DNA of 64,000 bases. Origin: an uncultured bacterium. GTDB lineage: Bacteria; Cyanobacteriota; Vampirovibrionia; Gastranaerophilales; Gastranaerophilaceae. Of the stretch, positions 44,862 to 53,951 are shown one piece after another; within the stretch, counting starts at the first letter, position 1; every line of letters starts with the position of its first letter. Position numbers and translations under genes: made by a program. The stretch covers positions 49,528 through 113,527 of the forward strand of contig CASDWH010000021.1 in NCBI GenBank assembly GCA_949284715.1. The letters run 5' to 3'. The notes beneath the pieces are model-generated. The model saw only the letters and a program-made list of their open reading frames with translations, had not been told where the DNA came from and searched no databases.

Positions 44862-46196
44862 TTAATTCCTCCAATCCATTAATACTTCTATTCCGTCGAC
44901 GTCAAAAACCGGTATATTATGTTTTTTATGCACGTTATACCGTTCTTTATACGCATTGTCTATAAATACTGCTCCCTGGGGATTAATATAATCAGCCTTA
45001 TTATCATCAGGCGCAATATGAATAATTTCACTAAATAAATTCTTATCTATACAATAGTTTTCTAAGCTTTTATAAATCTCTTTTTCGTGTTTGGTCAATA
45101 AAACAACCTTCTTTCCAAGGTTTTTACACTGGTATAAAAACCAGATTGCAGGCAGGTGTACTTTCCCTTCAATAACTAATGTGTCATCAAAATCAAAATA
45201 AACCCTTTGGTAATCATAATCTATTTTATACCTGCGTATAAGCGCGGCATCAGATTCTACATTATACTGGTTTTGAAAAACTTCAATATCATACCCGGCG
45301 GCTGTGTAAACGCTCAACAGGGGTAGATTCACTCCCAAGGCTCGTGTTAAACCGCTTGAAGTAGCCGCGCGAGCCGCAGTTTCCAATAATCTCCATTTAC
45401 CATTTACATCTTTTTTTATTTGAAAATTCCAAATCCCTAAAAATTTCAATCTGCTGTTAATACATTCTGCTATATTCTGAATATCCGGTGTTAACTGTTC
45501 CGTTTTTCCGGCAGCAGCAATTCCGGCCATTGTACGTTTTCTGGAACGCGGGGATACAAACCGAAGCCTGCCATCCTTATCAGTAAGACAATCCACTGTA
45601 TACTCAATCCCGGGTAAATACTCACTTATTACATATTCATTCCAGTTTACATTTGCAGGAATATCTTTCCCGCTCTTTATTATCATTGAACCATTACCAC
45701 CCTGGCTGTTCCTCGGTTTAATAAAAACAGGGAATTTCTCGATTTTTGAATAAATCTCCGGACAAAAATCACAATCTTTAAATAGTTCAAAAATCAGCTT
45801 TTTATCTCTGCAAATGCTGGCAGTTCTTTTATCAGGTGCAACAATTTTTGCCGCAAGCTTTTCGCTATTTATTGCAAGAAACTCTTCCACAGTATCGTGT
45901 GTAGGGAAAATCAAATCAATATTATTTGCTTTTAAGACTTTATTAAATTCATCAATAAAATCAGTATCTGTAATCATAGGCAGACCAGATATATAATTTT
46001 TAAAAATGTATTCTCCATGCCGGTCAATTGAAGAAGCACCATACAGTCCAATATTTACACAGGTTGACAGCGCATTATGCAATTCAACAGATAAGTTCTC
46101 ACCTGCCGGAAATATTAAAACATTTAGTTTTTTTGATTTAACAATGACTTCTTCCACTAATTCTTTAATTCCTTTTTTATAACAATTCATAATCAT
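44862..46196 (-). CDS. ATP-grasp ligase domain fused to HAD phosphatase-like domain
   Basis: A 444-residue fusion. Residues 1-320 look like an ATP-grasp carboxylate ligase of the carbamoyl-phosphate/pyrrolysine type: LNVLIFPAGENLSVEL, IFPTHDTVEEFL, PVFIKPRNSQGGNGS, and LLETAARAATSSGL. The last 120 residues are HAD-like, with YFDFDDTLV as motif I and GAVFIDNAYKER late. Both halves have their key residues. It may join an amino acid or carboxylate to a sugar. It overlaps wbqC-like gene by 20 bp. The exact start (ATG 46196 or 46190) is uncertain. Confidence 0.7.
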   Translation of the reverse strand: MIMNCYKKGIKELVEEVIVKSKKLNVLIFPAGENLSVELHNALSTCVNIGLYGASSIDRHGEYIFKNYISGLPMITDTDFIDEFNKVLKANNIDLIFPTHDTVEEFLAINSEKLAAKIVAPDKRTASICRDKKLIFELFKDCDFCPEIYSKIEKFPVFIKPRNSQGGNGSMIIKSGKDIPANVNWNEYVISEYLPGIEYTVDCLTDKDGRLRFVSPRSRKRTMAGIAAAGKTEQLTPDIQNIAECINSRLKFLGIWNFQIKKDVNGKWRLLETAARAATSSGLTRALGVNLPLLSVYTAAGYDIEVFQNQYNVESDAALIRRYKIDYDYQRVYFDFDDTLVIEGKVHLPAIWFLYQCKNLGKKVVLLTKHEKEIYKSLENYCIDKNLFSEIIHIAPDDNKADYINPQGAVFIDNAYKERYNVHKKHNIPVFDVDGIEVLMDWRN

Positions 46197-46875
46197 CCAG
46201 CATTTCTCTAATTTTTTCAGGCGGGTTAAACATCAATACATCAATAATTGATAAATTGGGTACAAATTCATTATTATACTGTTTGTACTTAATATCTTTC
46301 ATTTTAATAAACTTCAAATCAATACCATTATTTTTAAATATTTCTTTGTCGTACAATTCAATACCGCCTATTGCGTTAATATACTGTTCTCCGTCTAAAT
46401 GTTTTACAATATCTATTACTTTATCCTGTCCCTTAAATTGAGTATCTTTTTCTATCTCTGAAGATTTCAGAATACATGTTTCTATATTCAAATATTCCTT
46501 TAGCCATAATATTGACTCTAAAATAACATCTACAATACTGCCGTTTGATAATATTATTTCTTTTATTTTTTCAATTACATCATTGTAATATTTTGCTTTA
46601 TTATAGTTATACTCAATTGTTTTTAATAATTTCTCTTTAATTTTTATATTGGATGTAACCTTTATATCTTTAATTAAAGAAAAAGATGAACTATTAATAA
46701 GAGGCAGTGTCAACATATACCCCGCGGAATTAACAAGAATTTTATTTCGGTTAATCCAGCCGCCTTTTATAAAATTAACATCATCATAAAGGACAAAAGT
46801 ATCAACAGCATTTATTAACTGCCAGTATCCTATATACGGGAAAAAATACGGCTGCATTATTGCTATTTTTTTCAT
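46177..46875 (-). CDS. WbqC-family protein
   Basis: A 232-residue WbqC-like protein. The family opening is clear: IAIMQPYFFPYIGYWQLI, then DTFVLYDDVNFIKGGWINRN. These proteins occur in O-antigen clusters beside aminotransferases; biochemical role is not settled, though a transferase acting on the amino group has been suggested. It overlaps the aminotransferase gene by ATGA. An N-acyltransferase such as VioB is absent here, so it could fill that step (inference). Confidence 0.75.
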   Translation of the reverse strand: MKKIAIMQPYFFPYIGYWQLINAVDTFVLYDDVNFIKGGWINRNKILVNSAGYMLTLPLINSSSFSLIKDIKVTSNIKIKEKLLKTIEYNYNKAKYYNDVIEKIKEIILSNGSIVDVILESILWLKEYLNIETCILKSSEIEKDTQFKGQDKVIDIVKHLDGEQYINAIGGIELYDKEIFKNNGIDLKFIKMKDIKYKQYNNEFVPNLSIIDVLMFNPPEKIREMLDDYELL

Positions 46876-47966
46876 AATGCCTCCTTTATGAGTTTTGTTA
46901 TAAATTCAACATCTTCCCCGCTCAAATCCACAAACAGCGGCAGGCAGGCTATCCTTGAAGAAATCTCCTCTGATACCGGACACGGGGTATACTCTTTTAA
47001 ATACGGGAGTTTGTTCAAGCTCGGATAGAAATACCGTCTGGGGTAAACACCTTCTGAATTAAGTTTTTCAAATACTCTGAGCAGTTGTTCCTCAGACTCA
47101 AACAAGACCGGATAATACGCATAATTATATTCAAGCCCGTTTTTATTTGCAGGGCGCTGCAATTTACCGCCAAGCAGACTATCATACAATTCCGTAATCG
47201 CTTTACGTTTCGCTTTTATCTCACCAATATGTGCAAAATTAGCCAGTCCCATGCCGGCATGGAACTCTGATTGTTTGCCGTTAATTCCGAGCGTAAAATG
47301 TTCATCACCGTTATGTCCGAAGCGTTTTATCAAATCCAATTTTGCTGATACATCTTTATCCTTAACAATACATGCGCCGCCCTCTACCGTATGAAAAAGT
47401 TTCGTTGCATGAAATGAAAGGGTTGAGATATCGCCGTAAGATACCAGTGATTTTCCTTTATAAACCGACCCGAACGCGTGAGCCGCATCATATATAACTT
47501 TAAGTCCGTATTTATCAGCTATCTTTTGTATCCCGTCAACATCACACGGATACCCGAATACGTGAACCGGCATTATTGCTCTTGTATCAGGTGTTATTGC
47601 CGTTTCTATTTTACTTACATCAATTGTGAAATTATCCGGCTCTATATCTACAAAAACCGGTTTACATCTCTCCCACAATATTGATGAAGTTGTCGCTACA
47701 TAAGAAAACGGTGTCGTTATAATCTCGCCATCTTCAATGCCCAGAGCCTTCAGGGCCAATTGAAGCGCGATTGTACCGTTTGTAACGTACTGAAAATGCT
47801 CCGCACCTAAATAATCTGCAAGCACTCTTTCCAATTCACAAACCAGCGGCCCCGCATTTGTTAACTGTCCTGATTCATATATCCTGTCAACATACGCCAA
47901 ATACTCTTCCTTTGGCGGAAGGTACGGTTTTGTTACAAATATTTTTTCTCGCGCCTCTACTGTCAT
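46872..47966 (-). CDS. DegT/DnrJ/EryC1 aminotransferase, VioA-like
   Basis: A 364-residue PLP-dependent sugar aminotransferase. IFVTKPYLPPKEEYLAYV at the start and TTPFSYVATTSSILWERCKP resemble VioA, which makes dTDP-4-amino-4,6-dideoxyglucose. The PLP lysine is in FHATKLFHT, and DAAHAFG holds the cofactor-stacking aspartate. Preceded by rfbA and rfbB and with no rfbC or rfbD, so the pathway most likely ends in an aminodideoxy sugar, not rhamnose. Start shares one base with the rfbA stop. Confidence 0.83.
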   Translation of the reverse strand: MTVEAREKIFVTKPYLPPKEEYLAYVDRIYESGQLTNAGPLVCELERVLADYLGAEHFQYVTNGTIALQLALKALGIEDGEIITTPFSYVATTSSILWERCKPVFVDIEPDNFTIDVSKIETAITPDTRAIMPVHVFGYPCDVDGIQKIADKYGLKVIYDAAHAFGSVYKGKSLVSYGDISTLSFHATKLFHTVEGGACIVKDKDVSAKLDLIKRFGHNGDEHFTLGINGKQSEFHAGMGLANFAHIGEIKAKRKAITELYDSLLGGKLQRPANKNGLEYNYAYYPVLFESEEQLLRVFEKLNSEGVYPRRYFYPSLNKLPYLKEYTPCPVSEEISSRIACLPLFVDLSGEDVEFITKLIKEAL

Positions 47967-48838
47967 TACTCTACCAGCTTTCTTATATAATCGTAGTAAT
48001 CATTGTTCTTAATATTTTGTATATTATTTAATATTCTCGTTCTGGATAAATACTTCATCCTGAAAGCGACTTCCTCCAGGCACGCTATTTTTATCCCCTG
48101 ATTTTCTTCTATCGTCTGTACATACTGTCCTGCCTGCAACAGAGATTGATGGGTGCCAGTATCTAACCACGAGAAGCCGCGCCCGAGTTTTTCCATCCTT
48201 AAAGTTCCATTCTTTAAATAAATATTATTTATATCCGTAATCTCCAATTCCCCGCGTTCAGACGGCTTTAACTCCTTTGCATGTCCGACAACGGAATTAT
48301 CGTACATATAAAGCCCTGTCACCGCATACTGTGATTTCGGTTTCTCCGGTTTCTCCTCAATAGAAAGAATTTTATCCTCCCTGTCAAATTCAACAATTCC
48401 AAACCTCTCAGGCTGTTTTACCGGATATGAAAAAATACACGCGCCGCCCTCTTTTTCTATAAGTTTTGAGCGGTATTTCAAAGTTCCTGAAAACCGCGGG
48501 CCAAAGAAAATATTATCGCCGAGTATCAGCGTCACACAATCTTTCCCGATAAAATCCCCGCCGATTATAAACGCCTCCGCGAGTCCGTTCGGTTTTGCCT
48601 GGGTTTTATATGACAGGTTTATTCCAAACCGCTCGCCATCCCCAAGAAGTTTTTGAAAATCCGGCATATCCTTTTCTGTCGTTATTATCAATATATTTCT
48701 TATCCCTGCAAGCATCAAAACAGAAAGCGGATAATATATCATAGGTTTATCAAACACCGGCAATAGCTGTTTTGAAGTTACAAGGGTTGTAGGATACAAT
48801 CTCGTTCCTGAGCCGCCTGCTAAAATTATCCCTTTCAT
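47966..48838 (-). CDS. rfbA: Glucose-1-phosphate thymidylyltransferase
   Basis: Makes dTDP-glucose from glucose-1-phosphate and d[23 protein letters not shown] is the nucleotide loop, followed by [10 protein letters not shown] and [10 protein letters not shown]. The 290 residues match RfbA/RmlA length. The start overlaps the end of rfbB by ATGA. First step of the aminodideoxy-sugar branch in this operon. Confidence 0.93.
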   Translation of the reverse strand: MKGIILAGGSGTRLYPTTLVTSKQLLPVFDKPMIYYPLSVLMLAGIRNILIITTEKDMPDFQKLLGDGERFGINLSYKTQAKPNGLAEAFIIGGDFIGKDCVTLILGDNIFFGPRFSGTLKYRSKLIEKEGGACIFSYPVKQPERFGIVEFDREDKILSIEEKPEKPKSQYAVTGLYMYDNSVVGHAKELKPSERGELEITDINNIYLKNGTLRMEKLGRGFSWLDTGTHQSLLQAGQYVQTIEENQGIKIACLEEVAFRMKYLSRTRILNNIQNIKNNDYYDYIRKLVE

Positions 48839-49815
48839 ACCAGCGCCCCTCTCTTATAATTAATATTATTTATCCACTCCTGATTGTCCAAATACCAGTC
48901 AATCGTTTTTCTTATCCCTTCTTCAAATGTAACAGACGGCCTCCAGCCAAGTTCTGACGTAATTTTATCATTAGAAATTGCATACCTTCTGTCATGCCCC
49001 GGGCGGTCTTTGACATACTCAATAAAAGATTCATCCCTGCCCATCGCATCCAGAATCAATTTCGTAATTTCAAGATTTGTTTTTTCGTTATGTCCGCCAA
49101 TATTATATACTTCGCCGGCCTTTCCACTATGAAGCACCGTATCAATTGCACTGCAATGATCATACACATACAGCCAATCTCTCACATTTAGTCCGTCGCC
49201 ATAAACAGGAACTTTCTCGCCTCTAAGCAATCTAGAAATAAAAAACGGAATAAGTTTCTCAGGATACTGATAAGGCCCGTAATTATTTGAACACCTTGTA
49301 ATCATTGCCGGGAGTTTATAGGTTTCGTAATACGCTCTCACAAGCATATCCGCGCCGGCTTTTGAGGCTGAATACGGGCTGTTCGGGGCAAGCGGTGTTG
49401 TTTCATAAAAGTACCCCGTTTTACCCAGTGTACCGTACACTTCATCCGTTGACACCTGCAAATACCTCTCTATCCCCGCTTCTTTTGCTGCCTGCAACAG
49501 GTTTAATGTTCCCTGAACATTTGTTTCTACAAAAATCTCCGGCCTTAAAATTGAATTATCAACATGCGATTCCGCAGCAAAATTAACCACGCAGTCTACT
49601 TCATTAACAATTTCCCGAACCAGTTTTCTATCACAGATATTTCCGTATACAAATTTGTAATTCGGATTATCCTCAACATCCTTTAAATTCTCCAGATTTC
49701 CGCAATAAGTCAGCGCATCCAGATTCACAACCCGATAATCAGGATATTTATTAAGTATGTGACGTATAAAACAGCTCCCTATAAATCCGGCTCCGCCGGT
49801 TACAAGTATCTTCAT
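48835..49815 (-). CDS. rfbB: dTDP-glucose 4,6-dehydratase
   Basis: Converts dTDP-glucose to dTDP-4-keto-6-deoxyglucose. NAD-binding [33 protein letters not shown] with the catalytic T-D-E, and YSASKAGAD with the YxxxK pair are all present. At 326 residues it is of usual size. The product is the substrate expected for the VioA-like aminotransferase. Overlaps the upstream GT2 gene by ATGA. Confidence 0.94.
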   Translation of the reverse strand: MKILVTGGAGFIGSCFIRHILNKYPDYRVVNLDALTYCGNLENLKDVEDNPNYKFVYGNICDRKLVREIVNEVDCVVNFAAESHVDNSILRPEIFVETNVQGTLNLLQAAKEAGIERYLQVSTDEVYGTLGKTGYFYETTPLAPNSPYSASKAGADMLVRAYYETYKLPAMITRCSNNYGPYQYPEKLIPFFISRLLRGEKVPVYGDGLNVRDWLYVYDHCSAIDTVLHSGKAGEVYNIGGHNEKTNLEITKLILDAMGRDESFIEYVKDRPGHDRRYAISNDKITSELGWRPSVTFEEGIRKTIDWYLDNQEWINNINYKRGALV

Positions 49816-50777
49816 ACCCTTTCTTTCTCCCTTCTTATCTCAAACACTAATGACATTTTTTTATTCAAAGGTAAATCCAGCAGCAACACAGGCTTTCGCT
49901 CACGATTGTTTAAATACTTCCGCTCATACCGCGCTAATATTCCGTTATACATTTTCTCCAGCCGTTCAGGATTCCTTGTATATTTGAGAATTAAATATTT
50001 ATAGAAAATGAGATTCAGTCTGGTTGCAAAAAATCTCGCAAGTAACCGGTTGTATTTATACCCGAACTCAGTATTTAATTCCTTAATTCTCAATGCGCTG
50101 TTATACCGCTGCCTGTAAGATGATACACCGGAATAAACACCTTTTCCGGTATAATTATACACAGACATAACTTTATCTATATAATACAGACTCCCTTTGG
50201 TTAAAAAATAGAAATTTGCAGATATATCAGAAGAAAGTACAAACGCATTTTTTATTTCATCTAAATTCATAATCTCTGTTCTGCATACCCGCGATGATGT
50301 ATGCGGTTCAATATAATATTTTTTAGTAATCTTCCGCGGCGGAAATGTAAATTTACCAGTTTTTACACCGTTAAAATATTTCTTTGTTCTACCCTCTACA
50401 GTATAATTTACCAGTGTATTATGGGCGCAGAATGAGCAGTCCGGATTATTTTCCAGAATATCAACCTGTTCTTGCAGTTTATTATCATCGCACCAGTAAT
50501 CATCAGTTTCTAATACAGCAAAATATTTTGTATCAACAAGTTTTAAACCTTCAATTACTAAACCGCCGGAATTTTTTTCCCTCAATACACATTTAACCTC
50601 AGGTCTATCCTTATACCGCTTTATTATTTCCTGCGACCCGTCTGTTGACGCATCATCCAGCACTATAATCTTTACGCCGAAGGATGTTTTCTGATTAAGT
50701 ACACTCTGAATTGCTTTTTCAAAACTATCAGCGTGGTTATAACAAATGAGTAAAACCGTGACTAATGGAGCCGTCAT
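49812..50777 (-). CDS. GT2 family glycosyltransferase
   Basis: A 321-residue GT-A enzyme: VTVLLICYNHADSFEKAIQSVL, VLDDASTDGSQEI and LETDDYWCDDNKL. Similar in motif and length to the GT2 at 41622. A basic, helix-rich C-terminus follows. Second gene of the minus-strand operon, overlapping both neighbours by ATGA. Confidence 0.85.
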   Translation of the reverse strand: MTAPLVTVLLICYNHADSFEKAIQSVLNQKTSFGVKIIVLDDASTDGSQEIIKRYKDRPEVKCVLREKNSGGLVIEGLKLVDTKYFAVLETDDYWCDDNKLQEQVDILENNPDCSFCAHNTLVNYTVEGRTKKYFNGVKTGKFTFPPRKITKKYYIEPHTSSRVCRTEIMNLDEIKNAFVLSSDISANFYFLTKGSLYYIDKVMSVYNYTGKGVYSGVSSYRQRYNSALRIKELNTEFGYKYNRLLARFFATRLNLIFYKYLILKYTRNPERLEKMYNGILARYERKYLNNRERKPVLLLDLPLNKKMSLVFEIRREKERV

Positions 50778-51649
50778 CCTCTAACCTCCAGCGGCTTCTC
50801 ACTTACTGTAAGACCCAAAACCTGCACACGTTCCGTGTTTAAGCTCTCCTTAACTCTGTAATATACAACCCCAAAAATAGATTTCTCCCGTCTAACCGCC
50901 CAGAAATCTTTATCACGGATTTGAGCATTTTTTTGTTTTAAAAACTCGAGAACCGCCCGATTTGCTCTGACTTTATCCTGATACGTTTTAAATGAATTAT
51001 TAGTATTTTTAACAGTAGAATCAGGGTTTCTAAAATAATAGTAATTTACATCAGGTACTGAAACAACGCCATTTGCATAATACACAGCCTTTATAGTAAA
51101 AAGTTTGTCCTCGCAATAGCATCCCTCCGGCCAGATTACCCCGCTATTTTCAAGCATTCTCTTTCTGTAAATCTTATTTGTCGGACACGGGTTACACGCC
51201 TGTCTATTAATATCAAGTTTCTCCTGCAAACTCGTAACAAATTTTTCTGTTTTTATATCAAGACGTTTCTTCCTAGGGCCATGACCCACCCGTATATTTG
51301 CAGCGAGCGCAATATCCGCATCATACTTTTTTGCCGAAGAATATAATTTTTCGTAATAATCCGTATCCACCCAATCATCAGCATCTACAAACCCGATATA
51401 CTCGCCAAAAGCCAATTCCATTCCTCTATTTCTTGCAGCACCCTGTCTTTTGTTCTCCTGTGAAAAAATCCGCACCCTAAAATCTTTTTTGGCGTACTGT
51501 TTTAAAATTTCAAGAGAATTATCTGTTGAACCGTCGTTTATACATATTATTTCTATCTCTTTTAAACTTTGATTAATCAGAGAATCCATACATTTTTTGA
51601 GATATTTTTCAGCATTATAGACAGGAACTATTACAGAAACTTTAATCAT
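50774..51649 (-). CDS. GT2 family glycosyltransferase
   Basis: A 291-residue GT-A enzyme with VSVIVPVYNAEKYLKKCMDSL, CINDGSTDNSLEIL, ENKRQGAARNRGM and FVDADDWVD, the set seen in EpsJ/WcaA-like transferases. First gene of the minus-strand operon. It has AAAGGAAAAG upstream. Just before it lies a short open frame that may be the tail of a lost gene. Confidence 0.87.
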   Translation of the reverse strand: MIKVSVIVPVYNAEKYLKKCMDSLINQSLKEIEIICINDGSTDNSLEILKQYAKKDFRVRIFSQENKRQGAARNRGMELAFGEYIGFVDADDWVDTDYYEKLYSSAKKYDADIALAANIRVGHGPRKKRLDIKTEKFVTSLQEKLDINRQACNPCPTNKIYRKRMLENSGVIWPEGCYCEDKLFTIKAVYYANGVVSVPDVNYYYFRNPDSTVKNTNNSFKTYQDKVRANRAVLEFLKQKNAQIRDKDFWAVRREKSIFGVVYYRVKESLNTERVQVLGLTVSEKPLEVRG

Positions 51650-51788
51650 TTCTTTTCCTTTCTGTTAAATTTCCTGCCCAAATAGCACTATGTTTTTGAG
51701 TATAGTTAATCATTCTCAAATATTTATCATCCTCAGATTCATAATAAATTTTCACTCTTTGTTCAAAATGTGATAATTCATGTATATA
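51642..51788 (-). pseudogene. Possible 3' remnant of a lost gene
   Basis: An open frame of about 48 codons without a usable early start reads HELSHFEQRVKIYYESEDD and KYLRMINYTQKHSAIWAGN, and ends at a TAA that overlaps the GT2 start. The composition is protein-like, and the overlap at the stop resembles the operon style here. No family recognised; it could be chance. Confidence 0.25.
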
Positions 51789-51930
51789 TTAACACAAAAA
51801 GATATTTTTACACTGTTTTTTATTAAGAATAAACATTTATTTACATTATTAAAGAAGTTCTAAAAATTAAATATATTTCACATTTTATATAATATGTATA
51901 AAAGATTAAACATTACAAATCTTAACTTTT

Positions 51931-51961
51931 TTGAACATTTTTTATTCGTTTTCGTTATAAT
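51931..51961 (+). promoter_or_regulatory. Promoter of the secreted basic protein gene
   Basis: TATAAT (51956-51961), with TTGAAC (51931-51936) at a longish 19-bp spacing. It lies in the AT-rich 51789-52006 stretch, in which nothing else is seen. Confidence 0.45.
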
Positions 51962-52006
51962 GATGTAGCGCGCAAAACAGGAATTTAAGAGAAAAGGAGA
52001 AATATT

Positions 52007-52438
52007 ATGAATAAGAAAATGTTATCACTTTTAATCGCTGGATTTTTACTAACAGGAATCGGGTTTAGCACCCAATCTATAGCCGCTCCGGCAGGACATC
52101 ATAAACATAATATCTCCCGCGCAAAATTCACACCTAAAAAGCCAGAAAAAAAACAAAAACCTGCTATCAAAAACAACAACCGCAGACCTGATTTCGGACT
52201 AAAACAATCTCCCAAAAATTTTAACAAAAAACCTGACCATAAAAACTTCAAAGCCGATAAAAAACACCAGAAATTTGAACAGAAAAAACATAAACAGGAG
52301 TTTAAAAGAAATGAACACAAATACGAGAATAACGGCTACCATAAAGGTATAAAAAACGGTCAAAAAAGTTTCAAGCGCGGCGGCAAATTCTTCGGCAGCA
52401 ATCATAAAAACAGACAGCCAAGAAACCACAGAAGATAA
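52007..52438 (+). CDS. Secreted, highly basic Lys/His/Asn-rich protein
   Basis: A 143-residue protein with a classic signal peptide (MNKKMLSLLIAGFLLTGIG; cleavage likely after SIAA near residue 27). The mature part is extremely rich in K, H, N, Q, F and G with no acidic cluster. Short FK.DKKHQKF-like units recur. It looks disordered and could bind acidic glycans, nucleic acid or metal ions in the periplasm or outside. AAAAGGAGAAA precedes the start, and a terminator follows. No family recognised. Confidence 0.65.
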   Translation: MNKKMLSLLIAGFLLTGIGFSTQSIAAPAGHHKHNISRAKFTPKKPEKKQKPAIKNNNRRPDFGLKQSPKNFNKKPDHKNFKADKKHQKFEQKKHKQEFKRNEHKYENNGYHKGIKNGQKSFKRGGKFFGSNHKNRQPRNHRR

Positions 52439-52458
52439 AATAATACAATAAAAAAAAT

Positions 52459-52486
52459 ACACCTCTGATAAGAGGTGTGTTTTTTT
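52459..52486 (+). terminator. Terminator after the basic secreted protein gene
   Basis: Stem ACACCTCT / AGAGGTGT, loop GATA, then a run of seven T. Confidence 0.85.
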
Positions 52487-52525
52487 AACTGGCAAATTTT
52501 TTTATGTTCATGTTTTAACAAGTAT

Positions 52526-53155
52526 ATGAAAATCTTTTTCTACCCAAATATAAGACAAGTAATTTTAACGCTGGCTGCCGCAGGCAGCATAACAGCAGCG
52601 GCTCAATCAATTAAAACAACTTCTGAAACATTACAAAAAGACACCTTCACTACAACAATTGCAGAAAATATTCCGCCCGCAGGCACCACCGCAGATTCTG
52701 TTCTGCTTTATGCCCCCTCTCCCAAAATAAAAATTCAAGAAGAAATAAAAAATGCACGTATTGTCGTAAAACTTTCAACAAATGTTCTATACAAATATAA
52801 CAAAGAAGGAGAAGCTGTATCAGCATACCGTATAGCCAGCGGGAAAAAATCAACCCCTACCAAAACAGGAGTACGTGTTGTAACCCATGTCGAGCAATAC
52901 CCGTATAAATCCGCCTCTCCTAAAACACGCCGGCACCGCAAACCGCAGGATTACGGCCCCAGAGTAATTTGTCTTGAAACAATTGATACCCAAACAGGTA
53001 AAAGAGGAACAACCGGACAGTTTATCCACGGCAACAATAATCCAAACAGTATCGGAAAACACTCTTCTCTAGGCTGCATAAGAATGGACAACGAAATTAT
53101 CAAACAACTTGCAGCAGAAGTAGAACGCGGAGATATAGTTATTATACAAGATTAA
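52526..53155 (+). CDS. L,D-transpeptidase (YkuD domain)
   Basis: A 209-residue exported enzyme that cross-links or modifies peptidoglycan. The N-terminal hydrophobic stretch (VILTLAAAGSITAAAQ) is a signal or anchor. The YkuD domain starts near residue 75. The active site HGNNNPNSIGKHSSLGCIRM holds the catalytic cysteine in SLGCIRM. The ATG at 52526 is preferred; an in-frame ATG at 52475 would lie in the preceding terminator. Downstream hairpin at 53170-53196. Confidence 0.85.
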   Translation: MKIFFYPNIRQVILTLAAAGSITAAAQSIKTTSETLQKDTFTTTIAENIPPAGTTADSVLLYAPSPKIKIQEEIKNARIVVKLSTNVLYKYNKEGEAVSAYRIASGKKSTPTKTGVRVVTHVEQYPYKSASPKTRRHRKPQDYGPRVICLETIDTQTGKRGTTGQFIHGNNNPNSIGKHSSLGCIRMDNEIIKQLAAEVERGDIVIIQD

Positions 53156-53163
53156 TCAAACCT

Positions 53164-53285
53164 AAAAAAAAACCTCTCTTTTAAGAAGAAAGGTTTGGAA
53201 TTCTTTTTAATAATTCCTCATGTGTAGAAGGTTAGTGTGTAGGTTGTATGAAAGGTTTGGAGTTGTATGTTCATTTATTATTTAT
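53164..53285 (-). ncRNA. Candidate small RNA on the minus strand
   Basis: The 53156-53425 gap has no protein gene. On the minus strand a TTGAGA box is followed by a 17-bp spacer and TATATG (ends near 53292), giving a start near 53285. About 120 bases on, a hairpin (AAACCT with AGGTTT, extended by TCTT/AAGA, 53170-53196) is followed by nine T. The transcript would hold two CCAAACCTTTC stretches, C-rich like sRNA seeds. Unproven; the hairpin also serves as a plus-strand terminator for the L,D-transpeptidase. Confidence 0.35.
53170..53209. terminator. Bidirectional terminator after the L,D-transpeptidase gene
   Basis: Eleven-base-pair stem with one wobble; T5 follows on the plus strand (53203-53207) and T9 on the minus strand. 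Confidence 0.6.
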
Positions 53286-53400
53286 CGCTCGCATATATAT
53301 AAAGTATATCTGCATCTCAAAATTGCGCGTTTTAAAATATTTGTTACAAAAATTTACATTCAAGCATAAATCGTTCCACTTATATTACATTAATTGAAAA

Positions 53401-53422
53401 GGCAAAGATTAAATCTTTGCCT
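53401..53422. terminator. Hairpin terminator after the 62-residue gene
   Basis: Stem GGCAAAGATT / AATCTTTGCC with almost no loop, followed by short T-runs on both strands; sits just after the stop at 53426. Confidence 0.6.
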
Positions 53423-53425
53423 CTT

Positions 53426-53614
53426 TTAAATCAAATAAATATTTTGATTTTGATTTTGATTTTCCTTTGCAATACAAGATGTGTCCAAATTGTATGCCAG
53501 AGAAATACAGTAAAAATCATCTTCAGTAAGCCCAAAAATAGGAGCTTCCGAGAGATAATCTTCCAGATACCTGACGGCATCCGAATAATTTAAGGAAGTA
53601 ACATCGATTGTCAT
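53426..53614 (-). CDS. Small acidic unknown protein, 62 residues
   Basis: Not recognised. Opens MTIDVTSLNYSDAVRYLEDYL and has a LTEDDFYCISLAYNLD stretch, then a low-complexity NQNQNQN end encoded by a hexanucleotide repeat. A clear AGGAG lies eight bases before the ATG, and a hairpin terminator follows, so it is likely a real gene. Soluble, mostly helical. Confidence 0.55.
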   Translation of the reverse strand: MTIDVTSLNYSDAVRYLEDYLSEAPIFGLTEDDFYCISLAYNLDTSCIAKENQNQNQNIYLI

Positions 53615-53898
53615 AATAACGTCTCCTGTGTTTTATTAGAAAAGCTACATATATATAAAGTCCATTTAAAGTATCATTTTTCAGAGAAACCTCATGTTCG
53701 TTACAAAAGTTTACATATACACACCCAAAAGCTATTTAAGCAATTCAAATAAAGAAGTGTTAGCTTTATAAAAAAATATAGTAATGCAATGCTATTATTC
53801 CTGAGCAGCAATTGCAGGTGTACACTAACAACTGCATCTTTTCCCCACCGACTTTTGGGTAAAATTTTCGATTTTTCCCCTGCAAAACCTATAATAAA

Positions 53899-53928
53899 GC
53901 GGGCGGTGCAGAAACTGCACCGCCCGCT
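53899..53928 (-). terminator. Terminator of ppdK
   Basis: Thirteen-base-pair GC-rich stem GCGGGCGGTGCAG / CTGCACCGCCCGC with a three-base loop, then TTTATTAT on the minus strand. Confidence 0.9.
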
Positions 53929-53951
53929 CAAGTTTTCTTTTCAGATAATTC

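Larger units (their letters stand above)
53343..53716. repeat. Duplicated promoter-like region around the 62-residue gene
   Basis: Two 17-base boxes GTTACAAAA[AG]TTTACAT lie at 53343-53359 and 53700-53716. Each has a CATATATATAAAGT box 51 or 52 bases to its left (53292-53305 and 53648-53661). The right copy is upstream of the small minus-strand gene and the left copy is downstream of it, ahead of the candidate small RNA. Conserved spacing suggests a copied promoter with a regulator site. The rest of 53717-53898 shows nothing. Confidence 0.45.
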
